Both the position numbers and the translations under genes were made by a program. A model generated the notes under the pieces. It made no database searches. It was not told the origin of the DNA and worked only from the letters and a program-made list of their open reading frames with translations. Below, in pieces: positions 22,801 through 34,865 of a stretch of 64,000 nucleotides of DNA; within the stretch, counting starts at the first letter, position 1; every line of letters starts with the position of its first letter. Source of the stretch: Heterobilharzia americana (Eukaryota > Platyhelminthes > Trematoda > Strigeidida > Schistosomatidae); the NCBI GenBank assembly GCA_944470555.2, contig OX104132.1:7015755-7079754 (forward strand), in the 5' to 3' direction.

Positions 22801-24020
22801 GTACCAAGTAGGAGGATTATAAGGATAGATTAAAACGACATAATCTGTTCATCTGATGAGAAAAAAGTTTTTTTCCTTTCGCTCGTTCTTGTTGTTTTTT
22901 TTTCCAAAAAAATTATTGTACACTTTATTTCGATTTCTTTCTGTGTACGTAAATAAACACACCTGTGTTTAGTCAGTTGTTTTTTTTGTTTTTGCAAACA
23001 TTATTATTATTATTATTACAACTAGGCTTCTGATTGTATGTACTTTCGTCCTACTGTTGTTGGTGTTGTTGTCGGTCTCATTGCATATACCTGGTGTTTA
23101 TGATTTTAATTTATCTTCTGCATACTTTAACTTTCATCATCTGATGAGAACATGTAAAGGTCGGAAGCATATATGAATACATACACACTATCTGTCAAAA
23201 TAGACAAAAATCGTCTGCTTAAAACATACATAGTTTTTTTTCATCTTATTTCTTATCTTTTCTTGTCTTGGGTCACTATTTTGTTTCCTCTTAGAGATGA
23301 TTATAAACTATTATTGAATTGCCTGATATCCATACAGACTTGTTCTTATACTATTATCATCAACATCGCCTTTTATATTTATATAACTGCTCTCCTCCTT
23401 GCCTATTATTGAATAATCGTTTGTTGTTGTCTATCAAAACAAGAGGTTGACACCACAACAGCAAAGTTAACTATGACTTATGGATACCACTTTATTCAGT
23501 ACTGAGCAAAACCAAAGCACACTGTTGTTGTTGTTGTTGTATTGATGTTAATTCATGGATTTTTCTCTCACTTCATTAATGTTTTATCATTGCGGTGTAA
23601 TATGTGTGTCTGTCTGTAGATCTATGTTCGCTATGGTGCAAGTAGTCAAACGCATTGCATAGAGACACACAGATACACATATGTAGACGTGAAAAGATTG
23701 CAAACGATAATTACTATTACATAACAGTCTTTGTATTCCTCACATGCACACACATACACACATGGACATACTGATACTACTACTATTATTATTGTTGTTA
23801 CTTATTGCATAGCATCATTTATATTCTCTAATCAGAAATGAAAAAGTTTATTCTAGATGGTATTACTGATATCAACTCCAACTTATTTTCTTTAATAGGA
23901 TTTTTTCCATTATTACATTCTGTCATTAGACATTTGAAAACAAAAACAGAATCACCACTGAAAAAAAATAAAAAACAAATGTGTACTTTATTCTTTCTCT
24001 ACCGTCGTAAATGGTGTTCA
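19872..24020 (+). other. Repeat-poor downstream region, possible long 3' UTR
   Basis: About 4.1 kb with no transposon or SINE match visible, unlike almost all other parts of the window. It is T-rich on the + strand and contains short microsatellites: GTGTGT at about 20635 and 22380, ATT units at about 23000, CTGCTG at about 20405. Open frames here (for example 21476-21811) are T-rich and lack domains. Sense-strand AATAAA occurs at 20005-20010, 22518-22523 and 22952-22957, so the transcript end cannot be fixed. A long 3' UTR or downstream regulatory sequence fits best. Confidence 0.4.
20005..20010 (+). promoter_or_regulatory. Candidate proximal polyadenylation signal
   Basis: AATAAA lies 134 nt after the proposed stop at 19871, the first such hexamer downstream of the last exon. 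Use cannot be judged from sequence alone. Confidence 0.35.
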
Positions 24021-24024
24021 GTGT

Positions 24025-24180
24025 TGTGAAGTGCTTAGTGACGCACTCCACGTCCTATTTGGGACTCACTCAGATATATATGCCTCCACCTCAATAAGTG
24101 ATATTGTTCCTCCTGAGACTCGAAACCAGTATCTTTATCTTCCAACGTACATCATATCATTCATTCTTCAGGAGGTGGTT
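24025..24180 (-). repeat. SINE family B fragment at the edge of the inverted duplication
   Basis: The minus strand has CTGAGTGAGTCCCAAATAGG followed by ACGTGGAGTGCGTC. This is a family-B hammerhead whose CUGANGA and GAAA have decayed but whose stem II and GUC remain. It ends where homology to the right arm (59062) begins. Confidence 0.6.
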
Positions 24181-24887
24181 CGTAGAACCATTCCCGTCAG
24201 TATATCCTCGGGAAGATGTGTTAGATTAGTGACACTCGCCATCTGGTTGTCATCACTTCAGATGATATTTCTCTGCAGTGTGTTACACAGTTGCACGAAT
24301 TAGAGTAGACATCATACTATGCTTACTGACCTCGTCCTTTACAGTCAGACTGGAACAACTACTGAGATCCATGTTTTCTATTTGATTTCTGCAGAAGAGG
24401 CTATATCTCAGCCGATGTTAAAACATGCAAGAAGTGTATCCTTCTCAAAATGTGGGGGTATTGGTATGGGATCAATGAACTACTTCCTGTTGTGTCTCAA
24501 GCCTTCAGTACATGCAAATAGATGGAGAGAGCCTCACTGTTTGACTCCAATGATGAGTTGTGGGTCGCAGCCTTCAAATCATCCTTGGAAAGCAAAGGAG
24601 AAACTGGTGTTGTGGATCTCAGTTAAGTAGTGCCATGGAATTTCTTTTGAATTCAACTACCTAATGCAGTCAGCTATCTGACACATTCTTGTGGTTACTG
24701 GCTTAAAATACCGTTACACGTAGTTGTGAAGTTTAGGTGGATCGAGGCTGTATGAAGATTGACTAGCAAGGTTACTGCACTAGTAGTTCACCATCAACTA
24801 TTTCAGTTGTGATGTCTCATCTGCATGTTGAGGGCATCTGAGGACTATGTCATATTTGACTGCCGATAGATGAGTCCTATAGGTGCT

Positions 24888-24906
24888 TATATATATATAT
24901 ATATAT
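24888..24906. repeat. (TA)9 microsatellite in the left arm
   Basis: The counterpart in the right arm (58299-58358) has about 30 units, accounting for the 42-bp length difference between otherwise identical arms. Confidence 0.9.
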
Positions 24907-26221
24907 TCCCAACATAGTCTGACAATTCAACCTTGAGTGCAATCACTCCTCCAGTTGGTCAATTTTCTCGATAGTGGTTCATTTGATATCGTGAGATGAT
25001 GAGTTATTGGGAGCCCACGCCGTTTAACCAATTTGGCACTTGGTTTCTGGTTAAGTACAAGGTTGTGCAGTGATTCGGTAATAAAACACCTGCGAATGTG
25101 CACGCTGTCCATAAGATTACGGTGAGTAAGTTATGTTGACAGCGTTTAGTTGACAATAGTAAGAATAAAGTAATCTGTGTCAGTAACATGTGGGCAACAG
25201 TGGTTGTGGGTAGACTGATGACTCAAAATGGTTGATAAATCCCAGTGAGTGGAGTGGTGTTACGATCACCTGGTTAAATGGATAAACGAACAACCGTGTA
25301 TGGCGTGGGCGCTTTCAACTCAATACCGTAATCAATGTTCAACTATTCTTCATTCTCATTGCAATCCACTTAAGGTGATCAGGGTGACTTTGTGTGAACG
25401 CCCTATCGTTTAGAGAGGTCTTCAATTTGAGCGACAACATCCCAACGTGGATACCTACGTTTCCAGGCTTCTCCTCACACAGACGCGACCGGTTAACGGT
25501 AGTAAGTGTAGTCTTATTGACAGTCGCTGAGTACCAATATATATTTGATCGGAACTAACTAATCCACTTGCAGACTGTTTGTTTCACATCATCTCATCAA
25601 TGTGATATTCAGTGTGTTAACTAAGGATGTATTAATGTACGATTTTTGTTCCTGCAACGATCTTTGAATAACCTTTCAGGTCCAAGGTTAAGCATTAGTT
25701 GAAGATAACAGATGATTAGGAAGGCATGATGGTATTTTTTCGAAAACTGAGTTCCCAATGTGTCCGTTTGTACGTAAAATATCACTGTGGACAATGCTAC
25801 GCGTATCTGTTTCCCCCCTGTTCGATGAAAAGTTTCCCCATCACCTATATTCGTCAGTCTATTAAGGTATGAGTGCGCTAACAAGGTTTCTGATGATAAT
25901 AGACAGAGTTACATCAAATGATGAGATGCATGTCATTGAAGAAGTTCAACCAGTAGGTTTCAACTCATCAGCCTGATAGCTGCATGCTGTTTATGAGATC
26001 TGGATATGGTGAGTCTGACCACGAAATATGCTTATGGAGGGCGTTGTTGTGGAATGTCATTTCGAATACTAAGTGTGGTTTACTGAACCTTCATTTGTGG
26101 TCATTGTTTTATAAAGTGAAATTTATTTCAAATGAATTAATTCTTAAACTGATCAACTTATTTTTATTTCTTGATGTTGACTGATTGTTGAACGCTTTTA
26201 AAACTTGAACAGAAATGGTAA

Positions 26222-26470
26222 AATTTTGTTTATACTACTTGATGATTGAAGATGAAATGAAAATTTGAACCGCGGCCGTATTCGAACCAACAACCACCAC
26301 TGAAATTAAAATCTGCTCAGCAGTCGGATCAGGTGGTAGGACCTAGGTCCGGAAACCCAGTGGTCGCTGGTTTGAATCTGATCGCTTTCCAGATTTTCAT
26401 TTCACCTTTAATTATTACCTAGTATAAATACTAGTCCGCCAAACTACGGCTATCTCAGTCAAATGATAAT
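26222..26470. repeat. SINE family A inserted in the left arm only
   Basis: The right arm lacks this block. It has an inverted-arm structure (GATGAAATGAAAATTTGAAC against CAGATTTTCATTTCACC) around a tRNA-like centre, and its end reads AATACTAGTCCGCCAAACTA as in the copy at 15350. The flanks gtaaaatttt and gtagaacttt may be a decayed target duplicate. A reversed B box (GTATTCGAACC) is visible. Confidence 0.75.
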
Positions 26471-26754
26471 GTAGAACTTTATCACTAGAAAATGTCACAT
26501 TTGTTCTAGAAGTATACGAATCAAAATTGAAATGCGTGCACTAAACAGGTGCACGGTATTCCAATTATAGCAGACAGGCAATGAGTCAGTTGTATTGCGT
26601 GACGACTAAAAATACTATTTGACTGTCCAAACGTTGGTCCGTCTAGCGGAGTTGGAACTTGCGACCTACTAGTAAGAAGGCGAGTGCCTATTTCGATGTC
26701 GAACAGCCAGCTACATTTCAAAACTGTACGTAGTACAAATCACTGTTATCGCAG

Positions 26755-26865
26755 ATCAACGTCAACCTGAGGAACAGTTGAAGCCAAAAAGTAATGGGTG
26801 GTTGTTTCATATCAATTTGAGACTTCTTAACACTTCGCAACATCATGGGAAGCAGAGTTGAAGAC
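26755..26865 (-). repeat. SINE family C fragment with decayed hammerhead (left arm)
   Basis: On the minus strand, TTAAGAAGTCTCAAATTGAT is followed by ATGAAACAACCACCCATTAC. This is the paralogue of the copy at 56620-56720 in the right arm. CUGANGA is lost here but GAAAC is kept. Confidence 0.6.
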
Positions 26866-27371
26866 TGAGACGCCTCATTATAAGCATGTTATCAGTTATC
26901 CATTATTCAAGAATCTAGCTTCGTATATTCTCAAACTCCTGTCGAATTACAAGCGTCATTGACTGTCAACTATCTTCATGTTCAGCTTATTCATTACTAC
27001 ACATAACGACTTCTTATTCAAACTTCGGACAGTCGATTTGATTATCGGATTCTAACCCCGTCGCTGATTACCATGGTGTTACAAGGTCTGATTGGTTATT
27101 CGGATTGTATTTGCAGTCTGAGTCTTTCAGATTATCAGTGAACTGTGATGAAAACAACTGCTTCTTTACAAACCTCTACATTATTAGATGGAGTAGACAG
27201 TAAACTAATCAGCTTTTCCCAATTACATGAATGAGGAATATTATTTCCAACAAATTATCATAAAGTCCCATAGCTATAATACGGAATTATATCGTATAAT
27301 ACAGGCCATATTTATGACAAATACATTCCAGGCACTCGAATTGTTAGACAATCGATTTCTCCCATTTTTTT

Positions 27372-28369
27372 ATTTATCTATGTTAAAATGACCTGCGTAC
27401 GTATAAAAAATGTGATTGTGAGACGAAAGAAGAAAGAATAGTGTCATCGGCCAGTAATGAGGGGATTAGCCTTCAGTTTATAGAAGACCAACGATGGAGT
27501 AGCATCTCTCAAAGTTACTTTTGATGTCAGACTTTAGGTTTGTGGGGAAAACATTGGCGAACTACGCTTGGTAATATTTTTGGAGCACGCTATACGAGAA
27601 TGATAGTTATATTAGCGTCTCTATGATACTGTACATCTATTAGGTGTGCCGAGACTGAACTTCATATCTCTTTGATTTCATCTTTCCGAATTAAACTGGA
27701 AAATGTCCCCTTATGTGAAGAGGCCCCTGCATTATCGTACTATCTATACTACTTGTTACTAAGGAGCAGCTGAATTGATTTATGCAAGATGAATAGTCAA
27801 GATTAGGTAAGGTTTAGTGTACTTCCAGACTGAGCATTGAACAGTCACTATATAATATGCAGAGATGTCTTGATTAAAGCCTGTTGTAGGCCAGTCTAGT
27901 AAAACATTTTGATCGGATGTCACATGGAGTATTTCTCTTGATGAGTTGCAAACACAGAAACAGAGGATTCTTCACCATCATCAATACTCATTTGTGCTTT
28001 TGGTAAGCAGTTTGCTTTGATAAACTTTTCAGAATATCTATCTTCACTTAGAATATCACAAAAAGTACCTGAAGGTTCTTTGTCTGCACATTCTTAAGAG
28101 CAAATGAGTCTTAGTCAAAATGCTAGGAATCTGATTATACTGCGTTTCTATTTGATTAGTACGAAGCTGAGGAATTATGCATGCTCTTAGTCATCTTTGG
28201 TATATATATAATTATTATTATTATTATTTGTGATATGCCGAATTGTGACGTACTTAGAAATGTAGTTCATTTTTATAATGTAAATGTGGTGTAGTTCATA
28301 GAGTGGTAAAATGCTTCTTTCCTTAGGGTCACTTAGTTTCACCTAAATGACTTTCTTTGTGGCACAATG
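27372..28369. other. Unassigned AT-rich sequence
   Basis: No gene, repeat family or structure recognised; frames are short. A small ATT microsatellite lies at about 28208-28229. Confidence 0.4.
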
Positions 28370-28560
28370 TATTAGAGATTACCAGTTACTCTATGGTAAC
28401 GTGCTCATCGTGAAATCTAGAGGTCCTGGGTTCAGCATCCGGTGGAACCGTGGGTGCGTCTGTTGAGGAGTGATGTGATGAAGCACTTCTCCAGTGCTCC
28501 CAGTTTTTTTGCGATTCTTCAGCTGATGTCAGTATGTAACGAATACGAACTACAAATCAA
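28370..28560 (+). repeat. SINE family C, tRNA-like head and decayed hammerhead
   Basis: A tRNA-like head (TACTCTATGGTAACGTGCTC, B box GGGTTCAGCATC) is followed by GTTGAGGAGTG and CCAGTGCTCCCAGTTTTTTT, then AGCTGATGTCAGTATG, the conserved tail of family C. Stem II and GAAA have decayed. Confidence 0.65.
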
Positions 28561-29334
28561 TACTTCCTTAGAAACTGAAGCACAGGAATCTGTTTGAAGG
28601 AAGATTAATTCCATTCAAACTTGCAGGTATTTGTTGCTGTTGTACCTGAACAAATGTGAAACCCTAGGTCAAGTAGGTTTTCACATTGACTGATCTCTAT
28701 GCATTTGATACAGAACACGATTCACCTCAGCTATCCACCTCACTGGTTTATTTTAGATGGCGTCTAGCAAACGTAAGTAACACATTTCGTTCATCACTGC
28801 GGGACTAGACGACTAAATTCGTTACCATAAAGTTACTGAATGAAACGCATTCAGTAATGTACATTTGAATTAATTCATTTCTGAAGTTTATTCTTCTTCC
28901 TAGGAAATGTTTCATCATTCAAGCTAAACACCACAGTTAGTGCTATCTTACCTGAAACGTGTATGCTTTCCTTTTGTCAACGTTTCTTAAGGTATAGTGT
29001 AGCACAGCATGTCTAGTTAGATAACATTCACATTGGTCTATGGATTTTCCTAACCAGATGAAAGTGATCTGGAGGTTGGACAGCCACTCTTTTCGTTTCT
29101 CATCATTGTTGTTTCAGGAGTGTTTTCGGTTAGTTCATGACACTTTTGTGTACCCGAAGTGTGATTTCCAATGGAAATTCTGTTAACAGTATCATCGGGT
29201 AGTTGAAAGACCAACTGATTTTCTGTGAAATACTCCAACGTGGACCGTGCAATTTGTAAATAGCTTGCTGATTGATAATCCTGTTTTCTTAGAAATCCCC
29301 ATTACAGTTCAAACGCTGTTTGAGTAAACAAAAA
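28561..29334. other. Unassigned sequence
   Basis: No gene recognised. 29040-29290 shares a short block with 49880-49950 (CAATTTGTAAAT..TTGC type), so part is old repeat. The minus frame at 29050-29238 has no domain. Confidence 0.35.
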
Positions 29335-30944
29335 ATATTGAGGAATAATGCATCAAATTTTGTGATAAAACTATATCAATCACACATATACTGATACACA
29401 ATTCGAAGAGCTATGCAGTCAAACAGCAGATCTAGTACCGCCATCCAGTCTAGAACTAGAGCGTTTCAAATTTAATCTGGTTGATTGTTACTATCAATGT
29501 AAGGGCAGTACACACAACTGTAAAGGCATCTTAACTAAAAAAGAAACACTGAGAGGCTATTAAAAAACTTATTGATAATGAAAAATTATTGATTACTAAG
29601 CCTGATAAAGGAACAGAAGTAGTCCTATCTGATAAATGTGACTACCTAACCAAGAGGAATGAAATACTGAGTGATAAGATGAAATTTCGGAAACTGTGTG
29701 TTTAAAAAGACCTAATTGATGAAGTAGGAAAATAATTAACTAAATCTCTGAAGAAACCGGCAGACCAATGAATAATATTATCTAGCCTGTATGATGCCTT
29801 GGAACTGACGAGCACTCACATACTGAGACTGTAAGCTCTGCCTAAGATACACAAACTAGGAGTACCACTAAGACCAATTCTTGATATGCGAAATTCTCCC
29901 TAGCATACTCTAGTGAAATGGCTGGTCACTATTCGCCAACCCTAACACAAACAGCTAGTAAAACAGTGCGAAAGATGCATTTGGATTTGTAGAGAGAATT
30001 AAGCATGCTAACATCATGAGTAAAACTTTGATGTCACTGAATGTTACATCTCTATTCACCAATGTTTCTCTTCTTATGACAGTCAACTATATAGGTGAAC
30101 AGCTGGAAGAAACGTCTATCAATGCTGGAATCCCGATAGATGTGCTCAAATGTACGATGGATGATAACTTTAAATTTTAAGGTGAACTGTGCAGATAAAT
30201 GGATGGGGTCGCATTAGGCTCCCCACTGAGACCCATATTATCGAACTTTTTTCTATCGAAACTAGACGATAGCCTAATTGAACTATCTATTAGAGAATTT
30301 TCATTTTATTGTCGATATATAGATGATACATCCATCCTGTACGAAAGCAACGTCACCAAGTCAAAGATACTCAATGCGGTACATCCAGCGATGAAGTTAA
30401 CATGTGAAAAAGAGTCCCAAAGCAAGATAGCTTTTCTCGATGTTCTTCTCTTGACATGGAAGGATGGGACGATAAAGAGGAATTTGCTTAGGAAAAGTAC
30501 GTGGATGGGGCAAGGCACACATTTCCTCGTCTTTGTCACCTTTCAGTACAAAAGAAATTTAGTAAAATCTCAAAGTTATAGAATAAAGGCTATGTTTTCA
30601 GAAGATACAACTGAGTAGGAACTGGCCACTTTGCCACATACACTGATGAAAAGTGGCTTTCGTGATAAATTCATAAAGAAACATGTGATTACAAAAATGG
30701 CAACAGCTAGCAGAAAATCACTATACATTCGAGTACAATGTAGAGGTGGTGTGTTACGGGAGACAGCAATTCCCAAACTACACAAGTCAATCATAGAAAG
30801 TTTAATGCTGGTAAGTTACAAATTTCGTTCTCCATATATCCAATGATGACACTGAGACTGAAAGATGAATTGCCTAGACTGGCCACTTCTTGTTGTGCTA
30901 ATCAGTTCGACTGCTCCTGTGGAGTCAGTCATGTTATAATTTAT
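29335..30944 (+). mobile_element. Penelope-like element (group B): reverse transcriptase, decayed
   Basis: Ordered PLE blocks occur in broken + frames. 29560-29700 has LLITKPDKGTEVVLSDKCDY. 29790-29900 has a STHILRL and LPKIHK block and VPLRPILDMRNSP. 30010-30170 has TLMSLNVTSLFTNV. 30199-30618 is one open frame of 139 codons with GVALGSPLRPILSNFFLSKL and the catalytic FYCRYIDDTS. 30640-30860 is a thumb-like region with MKSGFRDKFIKKHV. At 30890-30930 the sequence reaches the Cys-rich CSCG entry to the endonuclease, then is cut off by a family-B SINE. PLE RT is telomerase-related, and the element normally ends with a GIY-YIG nuclease, which is missing here. Confidence 0.88.
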
Positions 30945-31075
30945 TTGATGGAATCCAGCTTAAAGCGCATCTCCTCCTACTTGGGTACTCATCAGCTAGA
31001 AGTATCTCGACTCTAGTGAGTGGTGATGCTCCCACTGCATCTGAAACCCAGTACCCATCCATTCAAACTCTAAAG
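30945..31075 (-). repeat. SINE family B inserted at the PLE endonuclease
   Basis: On the minus strand an intact CTGATGA (about 30996-30990) is followed by stem II, GAGA in place of GAAA, TGCGCTTT and AAGCTGGATTCC. A tRNA-like remnant (about 31040-31070) is visible. It interrupts the PLE coding sequence just after the CSCG residues. Confidence 0.7.
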
Positions 31076-31339
31076 TCTTTGTTTTTCACAGTCGGATGAG
31101 AATCGTTTTGTTCTTTGTATTGGTAGTCATTTAACTCAGTATGCCACCTGTTGGTTAGTTTTAATATGACCTTACTATGAGAACTCCGTAGATACGAACT
31201 ATCAATTCCATAAGAAATTGTTTTGTGTTGTAATTTACCCCGCATAAAACTCTCCAGTGAATAGGCTGGGTGATTCTAGTTCTGTTTTCACCATAGCATA
31301 CTTTAATAAGGTTTTAAATAAACGAATTCAGGTCCCCGA

Positions 31340-32200
31340 AAAGATAATTTAACTTCGCTGTAACTTTTTGTTTCTTAATGACCAGACGAGAATTTTCGTT
31401 ATTTAAAGAATTGCAAGGACTCTTCTATGGTTTTTCAGTCAAGCTCGTCGAAGCAAATGAAAAAATTTATTTCTTAAAGAAGTGCATTGAGAATCGCGAG
31501 TATCAAAAAATGTTTTGGAAGTATCTTCAGCGTAATCATGTCCTTCACAATCTAAGAGCTTTAGAATGGTATAGTCTGAATTTTATCGATACTATTCATT
31601 CTCTACTACCAGAACTTGGGCGCAACATGTCACAGATATCCTCCATCTTATTTGAATTATCCACAGAGGAAAGAAGTGTATTCGAAGCCTACGCGTTGCT
31701 AACCTCATTGAGAAACGAACTGAAAATATTGAATTGAAGCTAAAGAAGATCCTTAGATCTGTTACTGTTGAGGCATTCTTTCCTCGTTCATCTGAAAAAG
31801 TACGTATTCAACTACTTAAGTGTATATTTGTCCACCATCCAGCTGCAGACCTTATCCCATGGCCCTAAGTTCTGTGGTTTTGATTGGAAAGTTGATGAAA
31901 TACTTACTAAAGTTCACTCTGAGAAATTGACTAGTCAGACAAGAGATCTAATCCCAGCATCTAGCAAAGACCTTGATAATGTTAGATCAACTTCTCTAGA
32001 CTGCTTTCTTCAGTTCTTTCAACAGTAAACCAAAAAACCCTCACGTTCTGCCAAAGGATCGTCGTAATCAGTCAACAGAACTTCATAGAAATCAAAATCT
32101 CTCCATGATCTGCCCAGATGAAGGTGACGGTATAGTATTACTAAGTAGGTACTAACGTGTTGACAAGATTTTACTTATTCTGTCAGATGTGCCAGTGGTT
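31340..32200 (+). mobile_element. Penelope-like element N-terminal region, second copy
   Basis: The frame at 31378-31737 (119 codons) has a helical basic N-terminal region. A second frame at 31860-32028 reads SHGPKFCGFDWKVDEILTKV and then SQTRDLIPASSKDLDNVR, resembling the segment before the RT fingers in the PLE at 29335. At 32100-32150 there is ICPDEGDGIVLLS, the counterpart of ITKPDKG. It lies in the same orientation 0.4 kb after the first PLE, so it is a separate or tandem copy. Confidence 0.7.
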
Positions 32201-32574
32201 ATTGAGGTGACATTTACGGTCACCGCTGAAATACTTTTCGCTCATTCACACAAATCAAATTCCAACTTATTAGCAAGTCGCCAAAATTAAAACCACGGAA
32301 TAGTAAAAAACAAATACAGTTCGTACATTTCATTTGACAGTAATGGCCGGAGAAAGAGAAGGTTGATTAGATGAAGATACAATACTCACACAGGAAAGTC
32401 TATGATTGCTGGTTTAAGCTACAGTGAGATGTAGTGACTAGCATGTTAGGAATCAATGAATGGAGACCTTCAGTGACAAGAGACAACAGTGACCGCATTA
32501 AAGAGGATTTATTCACTTCTCATCACCTTTAAAATCTAGAGTTTAATGAGTCCATTATTTATCTTCACTCTGAC
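32201..32574. other. Unassigned sequence
   Basis: Nothing recognised. Confidence 0.3.
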
Positions 32575-32790
32575 TATCTTCCGTAGTTTGGCAGACTTAT
32601 TATGGGTCTTGGATGATGGTTAGAGGTGGAATAAAAATCCCACTCGTTGCAGGACTGAAACTAGCGACCTCCAGATTATTGATGCGATGCACTATCAACT
32701 GAGCTAAGATACCCTGCTGCTGACCAGATTTTTATTTCACTTCAATCATCAAGGGTTTTTTGCAATCACCAAATGAATTTGTGATACGTT
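32575..32790. repeat. SINE family A-like, tRNA-related
   Basis: The left block CTTCCGTAGTTTGGCAGACT, the tRNA-like centre with a reversed A-box-like TCAACTGAGCTAAGA, and the right block TTTTATTTCACTTCAATCAT match the unit at 7800-7985. Confidence 0.65.
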
Positions 32791-34754
32791 ACTACCACTT
32801 GATCGTCCTCATACTGGCTGCCTAGATAAAACTTTTCATCCCAGTCCAAATCGAGCTGAATTATAGACAGGAGCACCATATTGAATATCAGTTTGTTTAT
32901 TTTTCTATTCATTATCTAACTAGTTTTTCTCAGTATCATTTTATTTCTTTGTTGATAACACCTTTTTCTTTGATGCTACGAATTTTAGTAACTTGGTTTG
33001 CTACACTTTTGTGCAGAGCTTCCCATTGATCTGTGGGTTAAATGGTTGTCGAAACAGTCAAATTGAACCATATGTTTACAAATAAAGGGTTAAGTGTGAT
33101 AATGAAGGCTTTTTTCACCACAATTGAGTTGTTACTGAAGTACAGTGCATCATACTTTTCAAGAGAGGTTAGATAAGGAGACAGATACCAACCTGATACA
33201 CCGATATTTTCAATTCCGATAACTATTTCCTGTCTTTTCATTATATTTTGCTGTAAACATATGTCTACTCACAGCCTCATAGCTTATACTGTCAAAGGAA
33301 AGCTGAATAAATTCGCTGTACACTTGACTACATGGCACAGAAAGCCAAGCTATTAGGTTCGTAATCAACCGTCCTTTCACTGATTTATATGGCATGATAT
33401 ACACCTACAACCTGTACGGAATGCAAGTAAACAAATTCATAATTCCAAATATAATGTCGAGAGCATGTCAACATGGAATTAACAATAAATGAACAATTAT
33501 CATCTGGAACCGTGTTAAGTTTAACTGCGTTGCAGTTATTCTCAACTAGAGATCCCCAAGCCATTACAGTCTGGAATTCCGATGGCCAGTAAGATAAAAT
33601 ACTTCACTGCTCACGCAACAACTAGCATATCAGATGTTCACTTGTTGCTTTATGTGTTCAACAGACATGGCTAAAATGTGCTACGATGATGAGGTATTTG
33701 GCTACATTACGAGAGTCATAGTTACGCTGGCCAGTTGGAGTTGACAGTACTTTAGTGCGAAGTTAAATGATAAGGAGGGGGGAGGGAATAGATAGATGTC
33801 AACGCACTATACACCTCAACAACTGACTGCTTCGGTTGACAACAGAAGTGAAATCGAAACCTGGTTAGCTGCTGATTCTGTTAGGCTAGCTGTTGGAACA
33901 CATGTTTATCAGTTTATGGGCCATCGACTGACTTGACAGTCGATTTTCAACTTTCCCTCATCCCATTTAAACGTGTTGACAACAATGGGAGAGTAGATGA
34001 CAGACGGATATACACTGGTTCTTATAGAATTCTATTGTTGGTGCTACAATGAAGAACTTTGATAATTATTGCGTAATCACGGCGGATATTGATGCACTGA
34101 CTGGGTACGAGGGTAAGAATCGCACCAACAGATGATGGGGTTTATAGTATTGAAGTATGAAACACAAGTTGGATTTTAGGTGGTCAAGAGTTCGTCATTC
34201 AATTTTATGAGTTAAGGTCAGTACTCTTTCTTTAATTTAGCGCATAGTTTCCTTTTTCATCAACACTAATAAACAGAGAACCCATAACTTAAGGTTCAAA
34301 GATGCGTTATAGATGTAAGGATTTGAGTCATGGTTTAAAATTAGGATGTGCATCCTACTACTGAATCATAGCTGCAATATGCATTTCTCCTTCTCGACTT
34401 CCTCATCTTCACGAAAATTACACTTTTAGGAAATCCTATATGCTTCATAATTATTTCAGAAATAGATGGAACTATTCTGATTTTAACAATTTCACTAAAT
34501 GTACTTTTGAGTGGTTTAAAGAAAATTTGTATTGGTTGAAAAATGATACAATGAGAGACTCAAGGACATCCAAAATATCTCTCAAGGACACTGCAATTTT
34601 AGACTCTATCCCTGAAGAGATGCTGAACTGCTGGAATTCGTTAAGCATAGTGACCACAAGCTATTCACAATTACTGATCAATAAATATTGACTTTATGTG
34701 CATTAAACATATTTAAATACTGAGGGAGTTGTGGAGATTTGGAAATAGTTTAAG
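32791..34754. other. Unassigned region with three unexplained frames
   Basis: Minus frames at 33038-33241 and 33210-33404 overlap and look like one broken coding stretch (one contains PYKSVKGRLITNLIAWLSVP). A plus frame at 34440-34691 (83 codons) contains FEWFKENLYWLKND and DSIPEEMLNCWNSL. They have normal amino-acid composition, but I recognise no domain, splice context or repeat family. Confidence 0.3.
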
Positions 34755-34865
34755 TTGTTATCCATCGTAGACTGACATCAATCTAGGACGAAACAGCTGT
34801 CCACTGCTCCCAGGTTTCCTTTGTTCCTCCAACTGATGTCAGTCTACGATGAATAACAACTTGAA
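34755..34865 (+). repeat. SINE family C, hammerhead half with perfect palindromic helix III
   Basis: GGAC, GAAAC and the perfect octamer ACAGCTGT (34793-34800) are followed by C and CACTGCTCCCAGG. The tail CCAACTGATGTCAGTCTACG follows. The CUGANGA side is altered (CTGACAT), so it is inactive as written. This copy best shows the family-C octamer. Confidence 0.72.

Larger units (their letters stand above)
24183..27371 (+). repeat. Large inverted duplication, left arm
   Basis: This arm is the reverse complement of 56036-59062. The centre, 24201-26209, looks identical to 56995-59045 wherever compared, apart from TA-repeat length. Both flanks remain homologous but differ at roughly one base in six. 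Six open frames of 61-103 codons are shared with the other arm, but they overlap on both strands and show no domain, so I do not call genes. The element class is unknown. Confidence 0.9.

Noticed and set aside
22980..23020. CRISPR-like array
   Set aside because: Only ATT/TTA microsatellites, no spaced repeats, and the sequence is eukaryotic.
24319..24630. 103-codon frame identical in both arms of the inverted duplication
   Set aside because: Identity follows from the duplicated DNA. Overlapping frames of similar length exist on the other strand, and no domain or codon signal is visible.
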